NCBI GenBank assembly: GCA_018806915.1
Contig: JAGKQI010000100.1
Span: 1,240,001-1,304,000 of the forward strand
Direction: 5' to 3'
Source: Phytophthora colocasiae
Taxonomy: Eukaryota; Oomycota; Peronosporomycetes; Peronosporales; Peronosporaceae
DNA length: 64,000 nt
In this document: positions 33,198-42,115 of the stretch, in pieces
How positions within the stretch are numbered: the stretch's first letter is position 1
Layout of the letters: each line of letters opens with the position of its first letter
Program-made: the position numbers and the translations under genes
Notes under the pieces: model-generated
Database searches by the model: none
Seen by the model: the letters and a program-made list of their open reading frames with translations, nothing else
Told to the model about the DNA's origin: nothing

Positions 33198-33602
33198 TTT
33201 AAAATGAAGAGCAAGACTATTTTTGATATCATCTTTTAGAGGATTTGGTTGACGTCAACTTTTGTGTCAACTTCAACAAGGAGTGTTGGTCATTTGAGTG
33301 TTATCTTCTTCTTATCAAGAAGAATAAGAAGAAGATCAAGTTGAGAAGCCGAAGAACGTTACTGGTTGATTTTCTTCTATTTCAGCTCCAGCAGCAAGAA
33401 CGACAAGCATTTCGCGTACTCAATGTAAGATGTAGGTCGATTGTCATATCACGTACGATTGTTGCTCTTCTTTTTCTTCTTGTCACCTTTCTTGTTGCCA
33501 TCCTTCCTTGCACTGTTCTTGTTGTCATCCTTCTTGCCAACCTTTTTGTTAGCTGTCGTGTCGTTCTTCGGTTTTCCTCACGCGGAATGAGAGCGAGCGT
33601 CG

Positions 33603-33795
33603 TCAGATTCTTGATAGGTCGACTCTGGAACGCTCCTCTTTCCATCTCTTGACGATGAAAGCGGCCCAGACCGGAAGGTGATCAGATAGGTCATAACCAA
33701 ATTGCCTCTTCTTCGTTTTCAGCATCCGATCGTCCCAAGGCCTCGGAGCACTCGTTTTTCCAGCCCATTCCGGTGCGTTCCCGCAACACCATGAA
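33603..33795 (-). pseudogene. 3' relic of a DNase I-like (EEP) phosphodiesterase
   Basis: A minus-strand frame reads NAPEWAGKTSAPRPWDDRML and then YDLSDHLPVWAAFIVKRW. The SDHLPV motif is the C-terminal signature of the endonuclease/exonuclease/phosphatase (sphingomyelinase-like) fold. Upstream parts are missing. Lys-rich sequence follows in another frame (to about 33440). The rest of 33200-34270 shows no gene. Confidence 0.55.
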
Positions 33796-34270
33796 AATTC
33801 TTAGCACTTTTGCGGCAGCTTTTGTAAAGTTTCTTGTTCCTGCAGATTAAAAATCGATGCTGCTCTTTTTGGCCATTGGTCCTGCACAGTGAATTCACGA
33901 ATGTTTTAGTCGTCTAGAATATCACACAAAAGCTCACCCCTGATCTTTGCTACTTCGGTCTGACTTGACCAGATCCACTCGAGTTGATGGTGGTCTTACA
34001 AACGAGTTGAAAGAATGCGTGCGGCTGTCCGAGAATGCGAAACTAGAGAGACGACCTGAAGCAAAAGAATGATTAGTCAGAGGACGCGTGGACCGTGGGA
34101 CAGCTACCTATGTACAAGGAGGGGGAAGAAGACATTTGTGTCGAACTGGTTGGTTTGAGAGATGCGAATTGTAAATTGAACAAAAGTCCGATTTCTAGTC
34201 AACATTCTGCATCGCGTGGTTGCTATTAGCTGACTTTGACCTGGGCTCCATCTCGTAATAACCCAAAATC

Positions 34271-35713
34271 TCACGAGCTTCCATCCGATTCCGTTCCAGA
34301 GTTCTCGCTATCGTCTGAGTCCTCCAATTCACTAAACACCTCAACAGCATTAGGCAGAGTGGTCGTCTCTGCAGCGAGATCAGCAACATGGCGACGTGCT
34401 AGTTTCTCAATTGTCGCCACAAAGAACTGGAGGCCTGGATCAACCAACGCGAAGGCGTTTTCCAGCTCCCTCTGGAAGTGTTCCAGAGGATTATTAGTGC
34501 GAGCAATGACACTGTTGGTCAAGCCATGGAAATTCCAGACACTTGGAGGGAACTGTGAGATCCAGACACGTTTAAACGAGACCCAAAAGGAGCGCCACTT
34601 GTTCTGTGCATAAGGGATCCCAGCTCCAGTACATTTGTTCTTGATCTGTTGCTTCACCCATGCAATTCCAGCAGTTGCAACTCGGTCTGGTGGGATTGAC
34701 AGCAACATGTCCAACACCCCCTTCTCCATCGCGATGTTAATAGCTTCCTCCGAAATATCCAAGTCTTCCATTGAATCCCAGCAGTTCTTCTTGAATAAAT
34801 GTGCACTTCCTTTCACGACAGCAGTGGGGAATTGTGTCTTTAAAGCACTCAATAAGTCATCGTCAAAGTCACAGACGATCTCGTTCGGTCGGAGCTTGTC
34901 TTTCGTAGTTTGGACGACCCAGTAAAGCGCATTTCGGTAATTAATTACTGTTTTCGTTGTAGATAGCACGTAGAACACTGGAACGAAAAACCCAGACGTA
35001 TGATCATGCACTACCAGAATCAAACACTTCTCGAAACATGGAGGAAGACGTTGCAGCGAAGTATCTACGTAAATAGTGGAGCCATTGTGTTTGAGTAACT
35101 CGAGCAACTGAGGATGGGCCCAACCGATCACCCGGTTCGGGGTCTTGTTCGGGTCGTGATTAACCACAGTAGCACAGTTGAATTGGAAGAACGGTAGTGT
35201 TGTGTGGCGAACAAATGCAAGTGGGGGAGTTTCAATACGTCCGAGTACAATGGGGTCCACTTGATTCAGATTGACACGAGGCTGAACTGGTGGAGGTACG
35301 AACCCACTCGGTTGCGCCGCATTGGTCACGTTTTGGTCTAGAATGGGTCGGGTCGGGTTTGACAGCACCGTATCGTCTCTTCGTCCACACGAATGCTCCG
35401 AGAAGTTGGTGAACTTCTTAGTCCGTGTAATGAGGTCCACTTTACCCCTGCAACCAGTCCGGTAGTAGCTGCATCTGTAGGACGTTTTGCGGCCGGACAT
35501 TCCGGCCCTCGTGTACTGGTAACCGTCCAAGTAGATGGTAGTCACATACCGACTGTCTTGCACGGCAGCGGATTGATCCAGAACCTTTCGAGTGCTCATC
35601 GCGTGCCAAGAAGAAGAGGGAGAAGAACCTGCAGCTCGAGATGCAAAATGGCCAAGACCAGAAAATGACCCGATCATCGTTGATTGGTTGAAAGATGCCC
35701 CGCGTGTGACCAT
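34271..35713 (-). CDS. FLYWCH zinc finger + MULE-type transposase
   Basis: About 480 residues in one uninterrupted frame; the first ATG is at 35713. The N-terminal part has a FLYWCH-type finger (YLDGYQYTRAGMSGRKTSY, CSYYRTGC, FSEHSC). A MULE transposase core follows (IVCDFDDDLLSALKTQF, KGSAHLFKK, then NNPLEHFQRELENAF). Such genes belong to Mutator-like elements; some are domesticated. The C-terminal tail is acidic and Ser-rich, and no SWIM finger is present. I could not define terminal inverted repeats, so mobility is unproven. It lies between ACX2 and ACX3. Confidence 0.7.
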   Translation of the reverse strand: MVTRGASFNQSTMIGSFSGLGHFASRAAGSSPSSSWHAMSTRKVLDQSAAVQDSRYVTTIYLDGYQYTRAGMSGRKTSYRCSYYRTGCRGKVDLITRTKKFTNFSEHSCGRRDDTVLSNPTRPILDQNVTNAAQPSGFVPPPVQPRVNLNQVDPIVLGRIETPPLAFVRHTTLPFFQFNCATVVNHDPNKTPNRVIGWAHPQLLELLKHNGSTIYVDTSLQRLPPCFEKCLILVVHDHTSGFFVPVFYVLSTTKTVINYRNALYWVVQTTKDKLRPNEIVCDFDDDLLSALKTQFPTAVVKGSAHLFKKNCWDSMEDLDISEEAINIAMEKGVLDMLLSIPPDRVATAGIAWVKQQIKNKCTGAGIPYAQNKWRSFWVSFKRVWISQFPPSVWNFHGLTNSVIARTNNPLEHFQRELENAFALVDPGLQFFVATIEKLARRHVADLAAETTTLPNAVEVFSELEDSDDSENSGTESDGSS

Positions 35714-35810
35714 CTTGATCTGACCCAAGTTGGATCACGTAATTAGACTCAGCAAAAAAAATGCATGCAATTGTTTTTCTTGCATCTACGAATCTCATCA
35801 TAGCCACCAC

Positions 35811-37793
35811 CTACAGATCCGATTGAATCAGTGGTCTCAGATACTTCTCATATCCTTCAGGAACTTGGGTCTTGTTCAATGGTTCATCAGCAGCGCGTTT
35901 CACCAAAGCACGGTAGATGTCACCGTCGTAGCGTCCAATAGCCGAATTCAACTCGAAATCACTGAAGTCCCAAGCATCCGTCAAAAGCACACAGTTCTTG
36001 CGAATGATTGGAAGCAAACGCACAACTTGCTGGCGAACGAGATCAACCTGCTGGGAAGAGAGGTAATCGTGCTGACGGAAATCGCCAAGCGACTGGGTGA
36101 TAAGCCACACACCAAAAAGCGAGCACAGCTGCGTCACTGCGTCCTTCTCCGGGCCAGTAGGAAGGTTCTTCACGCCGCGGATGAACGCTTCGAGCAACAT
36201 TAGCTCGGTGTGGGCAGCAGAGCTACGTGTCATAAGCACCATGCAAGCGTTGCCGTTGTTCTTGGTCGATTTCATCTGACTGCCCAGAGCCAACACAATA
36301 CGTGCTGATCGCGTCTGAAAAGCTTCGAGGAGGAGATCCAGGTTGTCAAAATCTTCGACGGTTCGAGCAGCACAACGGAGTTTCACGTCGCTGTAGCGCT
36401 TCACCTCGTTTAAAAACGTGATAGAATCTTCGTTGACCGGTAGTGAAGTGAGAGACTTAAGCAGATATCGAGCGTGTTGCTGAACCAGAACGTCGGAAGT
36501 GCCTTCGTAGGTGTTAGCACCGACAATTTCAGCAAACAAATGTGCCAGATTACTGGACTGCGTGAATCCGTGGCCTCCACAGAGACGACGGCACGTCTCA
36601 ATGCCATCGCTCACTCGTTCAGCAAGCCAAGCCTTCAGACCAGATGACACAGCGTGAAGCTCTGCCAATTTGGCACCAAAAGAGCTTCCGCCATTCTTAA
36701 TCACATCCAGTGCTGAGTCATGCATCTTTACTAGTGATCCACCGGCAAATAATGCCGCGTACGAAATAGCAATCAGTGGGAACAGTTTGTGCTGCTGGTT
36801 CTGGTAGTCGAGAACTTGGAATTCGCCCTTGTTGTCCGGAGTGCGTCCTTGAATTCTTGCGGCACTGAATCTAGTACAAATAGTACTAGCAGCTCCCATC
36901 TGCATTCCTGCCGTCTTGATCATGTAAGCTCGCACTTGAACCATGGTCAAGTACACCAGTTTATCACTTTTCGGCTTGACAAACGTTCCGTCAGGTAGAA
37001 CCTTGGCATACCGCATCATCATCTGCTCACGAGGGATACGGATCTTGTGGAACGCACAGTATCCATTGTCAATAGCGTTGAATCCGACCTTCGGTCCGAT
37101 ATCCCCCACTTCGATCCCAGGAAGTGGTTGATGGTCGTCCAACGATCGGATCTGCACCAGAAAAGCTTGAACACCCACGTCCTTCCCATCTAGGAACAAC
37201 CGAGCGTGTACCATCGCATGGTTAGCAGTCTTTCCCAGTCCTCCAGGCCACCATTTGCGACTAGTAAGAGTGGGTGAGTCGATGATGAACTCCTGCGTGG
37301 CCTTGTCATACGTCGCGACAGTCTCAATCCCCTGCACATTGGACCCATGACCGAGTTCCGTCTGTGCATAAGCTCCAAGGATCTTGTAGTTCTTGGCCAA
37401 TGGCAGCCATTTCTCCCGTTGTTCGTCATCTCCTTGGTTCTCCAATGTCGGAACGAACATGGCTCGATGAACATCGAGGCTCAGAGGCTCCCCCAACGCC
37501 TTGTACAGGATCTGCTGGTCCACTGGATCCGTGTAGCCACCTTCTTCCAATAACTTGGCATAGTGGAAGGCCTTCTTAAGTCCGAATTCATAGCGTTCGG
37601 TATGATTGCGGTACATCATATCACGGTCGGAGAGCACTGGGTGGCGTTCGATGACCTGAAGGAGCTCTTTGCGACGGTCGTTGGCAGCTTTTCCATCGCG
37701 TAAAACGTTGGTGAGAACTTGTGGATTGATGTCGCCATTTGCACGCTCCTTCTTGAGCAATAGAGGTGCTAGATCCTTGAGTTCCATGGCCAT
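35811..37793 (-). CDS. Acyl-CoA oxidase, copy 3 (ACX3)
   Basis: 660 residues, single exon, starting MAMELKDLAPLLLKKER. All family marks are present: AYAQTELGHGSNV, SRKWWPGGLGKTANHA, CRRLCGGHGFTQSSN and TYEGTSDVLVQQHARY with the catalytic Glu. Expected role is FAD-dependent oxidation of acyl-CoA to enoyl-CoA with H2O2 release, in the peroxisome. The C terminus is LIQSDL, not a canonical PTS1. Roughly 37464-36942 is almost identical to ACX2 (31315-30790), although the flanks diverge. Confidence 0.93.
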   Translation of the reverse strand: MAMELKDLAPLLLKKERANGDINPQVLTNVLRDGKAANDRRKELLQVIERHPVLSDRDMMYRNHTERYEFGLKKAFHYAKLLEEGGYTDPVDQQILYKALGEPLSLDVHRAMFVPTLENQGDDEQREKWLPLAKNYKILGAYAQTELGHGSNVQGIETVATYDKATQEFIIDSPTLTSRKWWPGGLGKTANHAMVHARLFLDGKDVGVQAFLVQIRSLDDHQPLPGIEVGDIGPKVGFNAIDNGYCAFHKIRIPREQMMMRYAKVLPDGTFVKPKSDKLVYLTMVQVRAYMIKTAGMQMGAASTICTRFSAARIQGRTPDNKGEFQVLDYQNQQHKLFPLIAISYAALFAGGSLVKMHDSALDVIKNGGSSFGAKLAELHAVSSGLKAWLAERVSDGIETCRRLCGGHGFTQSSNLAHLFAEIVGANTYEGTSDVLVQQHARYLLKSLTSLPVNEDSITFLNEVKRYSDVKLRCAARTVEDFDNLDLLLEAFQTRSARIVLALGSQMKSTKNNGNACMVLMTRSSAAHTELMLLEAFIRGVKNLPTGPEKDAVTQLCSLFGVWLITQSLGDFRQHDYLSSQQVDLVRQQVVRLLPIIRKNCVLLTDAWDFSDFELNSAIGRYDGDIYRALVKRAADEPLNKTQVPEGYEKYLRPLIQSDL

Positions 37794-37811
37794 AAGAGCT
37801 GGAAACGTGAC

Positions 37812-37828
37812 GGTAAATTGGGAAGTGA
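37812..37828 (-). promoter_or_regulatory. Inr-like site of ACX3
   Basis: On the minus strand TCACTTCCCAATTTACC resembles the oomycete Inr (one mismatch) plus FPR, 19 bp before the ATG. Confidence 0.5.
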
Positions 37829-38096
37829 TACAATGGTACTGGAATCCACTTCAAGTCGAGTTAATGCATACGTATGCGGTTTCAAATGAACCTACTATAA
37901 CGCATGAAATATTTATATAGGTTGAGCGATTTGTAGGATCTTTCCTATAAATCATGTTCGATCAGTCCTTTTGTCCTAAGTATTCTATGTATATTTTGTA
38001 TTGGTTTCTAAACAAAAACCAATCGAGGATTAGGATAACGCTTGTGCACTATCTGTCACGTGCGCTGCTCCACTCAGCTTCTGTATCAAAAGGAAG

Positions 38097-41000
38097 ATGT
38101 TCCGCTCGCCGCAGCCCGGCGACTGGGCCGCTGAAGACGAGGACACAGCGCCTCTACCCGCCCCAACACCAGTATCAGCCTCCTCAGATTCCTCCCCTGC
38201 TGCTGCTCCTGCTGCTTCACGTCAAGAGGTTAAGGGTTATGACCGCAGCAATAGTGGGGGACGCTTTGATCGGGACAGAAATAACAGTGGAGGTCGCTTT
38301 GACCGTGAAGGGGGACGCTTTGAACGGGACAGAGATTATGACCGAAATGATCGTGGAACAGGACGCTTTGACCGGGACAGAGAGTACGAGCGCGGGGGGC
38401 GTTTTGATCGGGACAGAGAGTATGACCGAAGCGGACGCTATGACCGCGACGGATCGGGACGTTTTGATCGGGACAGAGAGTATGACCGAGGTGGACGCTA
38501 TGATCGGGACAGAGAGTACGACCGAAATGGGCGTTTTGATCGGGACAGAGATTATGATCGCGGTGGACGCAATGAAGGACGTGCGGACGCCTCTCGATGG
38601 GGACACAATATGGACCGAAGGGGACAAGGTGGAGCACGGGATTTCCCCGTGGACCAGGGCTTTATTGTGTCTATTAAGGAGAATTTCGGCTTCGTGAGCT
38701 GCATGGAGAGAGAGGGAGATCTGTTTTTCCACATCTCGGAGGCTCCAGTGGACATTCAGCTGCAGAGTGAAGTGGAATTCCGAGTGAAATACAACCAGAG
38801 ATCGGACAAAGAAATGGCTTGTCAGTTGGTGGCACTTCCTAAAGGGACAATTAAGGTGGAAGAGGTCTCGGAGGAGTTTTATGACGGTGTAGTGACCAAG
38901 AGTCTGCCGAGAGGACACTCGGGAGGTCGTGGTTTCTTTGATGACCGTTGTCAACGGGAGGAACATGGACTAATTGAGGTGAAGAAGAACGAGGAGAATG
39001 AACAGGAAAATGAAAGTCCGGAGCCAGAAGAACAGACACAGAATGATGAAGGCGAAGAGACAGCTAAAAAGCCTCTAGTTCGACGTGAATTCGTGCGTTT
39101 TACGACTGAAAGTGTCGCCGTAGAGGAAGAGCAGAAGAAGAAGAACCCCATCCCGCACTTTGGCGATGAAGTGCGTTTTCGAGTTGCTAAGCACCGTAAG
39201 ACGGGAGCGAAACGTGCAGTGGACATCACAATTACAGTGTCTGCTCGTGAGAAACTGGACAAGGAAATTGAGGCGAAGCTGGCCTCTATGACCCGGGAGA
39301 CTGGTGTGGTGGATCGCGTGAAGAACGGTGGTGGATTCATTAAGTGCTGCGACCGTCCTGTAGACGTATTCTTCCCTTTCCACGAGCTTCGTGAGCCGGT
39401 AGAGGACGAGAAGAGTGAAAAGAATGACAGTGAACAAGCTGACACAGAGGACAAGTCTCGCCGTGGCCGTCAAGGCAAGGGTCCTTCCGTTCGTGAGGGC
39501 GATGAAGTGTCTTTCTTCGTGTATGAGGATCAGGAGGACGACTCGGGTCGCTCCCGGCCTCGTTTGACTGCGCTTCGCGTGCAGAAGCTCCCTCCTGGTA
39601 GCGTTTCCTTCGAGAAGATGCTGCGCTCTGAAGTCGAAGGTCTCGTGTCAAAAATTCCGAAGGAGCCACGGAACGGCCCTGAAGTGATCGGTTCAATTGC
39701 TGTTACGTCAGTGGAGCCTAGCACGGATGAGAAGATTGAAGAGGAGAAGGAATCTGCCGCTGAGACTGTTACTGAAGGTGATGGAAAGTCTTCTAAGAAG
39801 AGAAAGGGCAAGGATGGCAAGACGAAGAAGCAGAAAGTGGCGTTCCGTTTGTGTGATACGGAAGATATGAGCTACGTTCCTCACATTGACGATAAAGTGG
39901 TGTTTGACGAAGTGCTAGACAAACGCACTGGTAAAGTGAAGGCAGTGAAGGTTCGCGTCGTGCAATTAAACCCGAAGAACCGTGAAACCGGTATGATCAA
40001 CGCGATGAAAGAGGATTTTGGCTTTATCAAGTGCGCCGAACGTTCAAGCGATGCGTACTTCCGTTTCTCAGATGTGATGGGAACGAGTCGCAGCTTCAAT
40101 AGCGGCACGGAGGTGGCGTTTGATGTTCAGATTGATAACAAGTCGGACCATATTCGCGCGACCCGCGTTCAGATTTTGCCCCGTGGAACTGTCAAGTGGG
40201 AAGATGTGGCTGCTGAAACTTTGGAGGGCAACATCACTGCGGTGCCTAGCTCCCGCAGAGGCCACCACTCAAGCCGTGGCGGTCGTGGGGAGAAAATGAA
40301 GCAGTTGCAGAAGTTCGCACACGGCAAGGTTCGCTTTTCCACTCCCCAGAAGCAACACCTGATTGATTTCCTGCCGGAGCTTAAAGAGAAGGTAGATGCG
40401 GCATTTATTGCATCGAAGGATGAACCTGAAGAGCCCCAGAAGGATGAAAGTGAGACAGCAGAGGACAAAGAAGAGAAGACGGAAATTCGAATCTCGTTCC
40501 CGAACTCCTTGTCAAAGTTTGAACGTGCTGCTCTGCATGAATACAGTGACTGGCTTGGATTAAAGCACGAAAGCAGCGGCGAAGGCTCGCAGCGACACCT
40601 AGACATCGTTGGAAGTGAGAAGATTTCGATTACCACAGTAGAAGAGAAGCTTTCAGCTGCGGCTCCTGAATTGACTGTAGAGTTCCAAGAAGACGACGTG
40701 GATGATGTTCGGTATAACCCTCGCGTGGGAGACCGCGTTAAGTTCGACCTGGTGGTGGTCAAGCGGACGAAGCAGTTCCAGTGCAAATCGATTTCTCTTT
40801 TGGAAGCCGCTTCCTCTAAGACTAAGGCTGCCAACGTTAATACGAAGAGCGACGCTGCCAAGGGTGAAGGATTCATTGTGTCTGTGAAGCCAGAAGGATT
40901 TGGCTTTATCCAGCCTGCGCAGACAATTCCTGGGTCGCTTGAAGAGAACCTGTTCTTCCACATCAATGAGATTACGACAGGCCAAACGTTGGCGGAGCTG

Positions 41001-42008
41001 AAGGAGGGGGCCGAGGTCCAGTACACAGTTTTCGTTGATGAGAAGAAGAAGAAGAAGCGTGCGACGGCCATCAGTGTTGTTCCAGCTGGTACCATCAAGA
41101 CGGCGGTGGTCGAAAGCGTGAAAGGAGTTGTCACGAAAGCAAGTTTCTTGCAGCGCATGAAGGGAGCGAAGGGTCGATTCACTAAGGGAAACAATAAATC
41201 AAGTTCGTTGGGACGCATTCGATTGTCGACTGCTAGCAACGAGGAGGTCGACGACGCTAGCGATGCTGAAGGTGACAGTGACCAGGAAGTGGATGACTCG
41301 GAAGAAGTAAGTCAGGAGAACACTGAGGCGAAACCAGACTCGGATGGAGCGAAGAAGACAGAGAAGAAGAAGGACAAGAAGACAGGCAAGCAGTCTTACC
41401 TGTACAACATCCGTGACATTTCCGACCCGAGTGTGATTCTGCGCGAGGGCGATGAAGTGGAGTTCATCCCTCAGGTGACGCCCAAGAATCTCCGTGCAGC
41501 TCACATCCGCCTCATTACCTCACACGCCAAGCAGGGCGTCGTCACGCGCATCACGGAGGACCTTGGAGGAGTGATCCGTCTGGATGACAAAGAGCCCGCA
41601 ATTGAAGCCCGCTTTACTGCTCGAGCTGTGCTTCGTGGTGACGTATTGAACGAGGGAGATCGTGTTGAATTCGCTTATAGACAGTCGTCGGCTACGCCTT
41701 CCATCAAGACTAGAACGGTGGAAACGGAGGAGAAGGAGGAAGGAGCAGACAAGGACGACGAACCCATTCTCGGCCAGGCGTTGAGTGTGCTGCGTCTCTC
41801 GTCGTCGCCGAATCCTGCGCCTACGTCGCAATCACGAGGTTCTCGATCGGTGAACTCGACGCTGAAGGAGGCCATGCGTCAGGTCGGTGCTAACGCAATG
41901 GTGAAGTCTCGAATGGCTAGAGGCCCCGATGGAACGCGTGGCTTTGCTGATGGCTGGAACTCGAAGGAGAAGGTCAGTGTGGAGACAACAACGACTACGG
42001 AAGAGTAA
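38097..42008 (+). CDS. Multi-cold-shock-domain RNA-binding protein, UNR/CSDE1-like
   Basis: 1303 residues in one exon. After a short acidic start comes an Arg/Asp/Gly/Tyr-rich region (about residues 50-165, repeats such as GRFDRDREYDR). At least five cold-shock-type modules follow, at about 185 (GFIVSIKENFGFVSC...LFFHISE), 400 (GVVDRVKNGGGFIKC), 630 (GMINAMKEDFGFIKC), 920 (GFIVSVKPEGFGFIQP...LFFHINE) and 1140 (GVVTRITEDLGGVIRL). Acidic/Lys-rich linkers separate them. CSDE1/UNR proteins bind mRNA and control translation and decay in the cytoplasm. The degenerate modules at 400 and 1140 recall the non-canonical CSDs of that family. Confidence 0.82.
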   Translation: MFRSPQPGDWAAEDEDTAPLPAPTPVSASSDSSPAAAPAASRQEVKGYDRSNSGGRFDRDRNNSGGRFDREGGRFERDRDYDRNDRGTGRFDRDREYERGGRFDRDREYDRSGRYDRDGSGRFDRDREYDRGGRYDRDREYDRNGRFDRDRDYDRGGRNEGRADASRWGHNMDRRGQGGARDFPVDQGFIVSIKENFGFVSCMEREGDLFFHISEAPVDIQLQSEVEFRVKYNQRSDKEMACQLVALPKGTIKVEEVSEEFYDGVVTKSLPRGHSGGRGFFDDRCQREEHGLIEVKKNEENEQENESPEPEEQTQNDEGEETAKKPLVRREFVRFTTESVAVEEEQKKKNPIPHFGDEVRFRVAKHRKTGAKRAVDITITVSAREKLDKEIEAKLASMTRETGVVDRVKNGGGFIKCCDRPVDVFFPFHELREPVEDEKSEKNDSEQADTEDKSRRGRQGKGPSVREGDEVSFFVYEDQEDDSGRSRPRLTALRVQKLPPGSVSFEKMLRSEVEGLVSKIPKEPRNGPEVIGSIAVTSVEPSTDEKIEEEKESAAETVTEGDGKSSKKRKGKDGKTKKQKVAFRLCDTEDMSYVPHIDDKVVFDEVLDKRTGKVKAVKVRVVQLNPKNRETGMINAMKEDFGFIKCAERSSDAYFRFSDVMGTSRSFNSGTEVAFDVQIDNKSDHIRATRVQILPRGTVKWEDVAAETLEGNITAVPSSRRGHHSSRGGRGEKMKQLQKFAHGKVRFSTPQKQHLIDFLPELKEKVDAAFIASKDEPEEPQKDESETAEDKEEKTEIRISFPNSLSKFERAALHEYSDWLGLKHESSGEGSQRHLDIVGSEKISITTVEEKLSAAAPELTVEFQEDDVDDVRYNPRVGDRVKFDLVVVKRTKQFQCKSISLLEAASSKTKAANVNTKSDAAKGEGFIVSVKPEGFGFIQPAQTIPGSLEENLFFHINEITTGQTLAELKEGAEVQYTVFVDEKKKKKRATAISVVPAGTIKTAVVESVKGVVTKASFLQRMKGAKGRFTKGNNKSSSLGRIRLSTASNEEVDDASDAEGDSDQEVDDSEEVSQENTEAKPDSDGAKKTEKKKDKKTGKQSYLYNIRDISDPSVILREGDEVEFIPQVTPKNLRAAHIRLITSHAKQGVVTRITEDLGGVIRLDDKEPAIEARFTARAVLRGDVLNEGDRVEFAYRQSSATPSIKTRTVETEEKEEGADKDDEPILGQALSVLRLSSSPNPAPTSQSRGSRSVNSTLKEAMRQVGANAMVKSRMARGPDGTRGFADGWNSKEKVSVETTTTTEE
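38248..38580 (+). repeat. In-frame tandem repeat coding RD/RGG-type segment
   Basis: Imperfect units of roughly 30-60 bp built on GACGCTTTGATCGGGACAGA recur across the N-terminal region of the cold-shock protein. They encode FDRDREYDR-like units and are likely to vary in copy number between strains. Confidence 0.85.
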
Positions 42009-42115
42009 GAGGTAGTATGTATCTGTAGGTTCTAGGCTTGTACGGAACGCTGTGGACTTTGTGATCTTCAGCAGGCCAAAACAGAGCAAGATGAATAGAT
42101 ATGGAAGAAATTTTC

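Noticed and set aside
38217..38966. Long minus-strand open frames (about 250 and 135 codons) across the N-terminal part of the cold-shock protein
   Set aside because: They mirror the RD/RGG tandem repeats on the plus strand. Their composition is low complexity (repeated SVPIKTS-like units), with no promoter, so they are by-products of codon bias.
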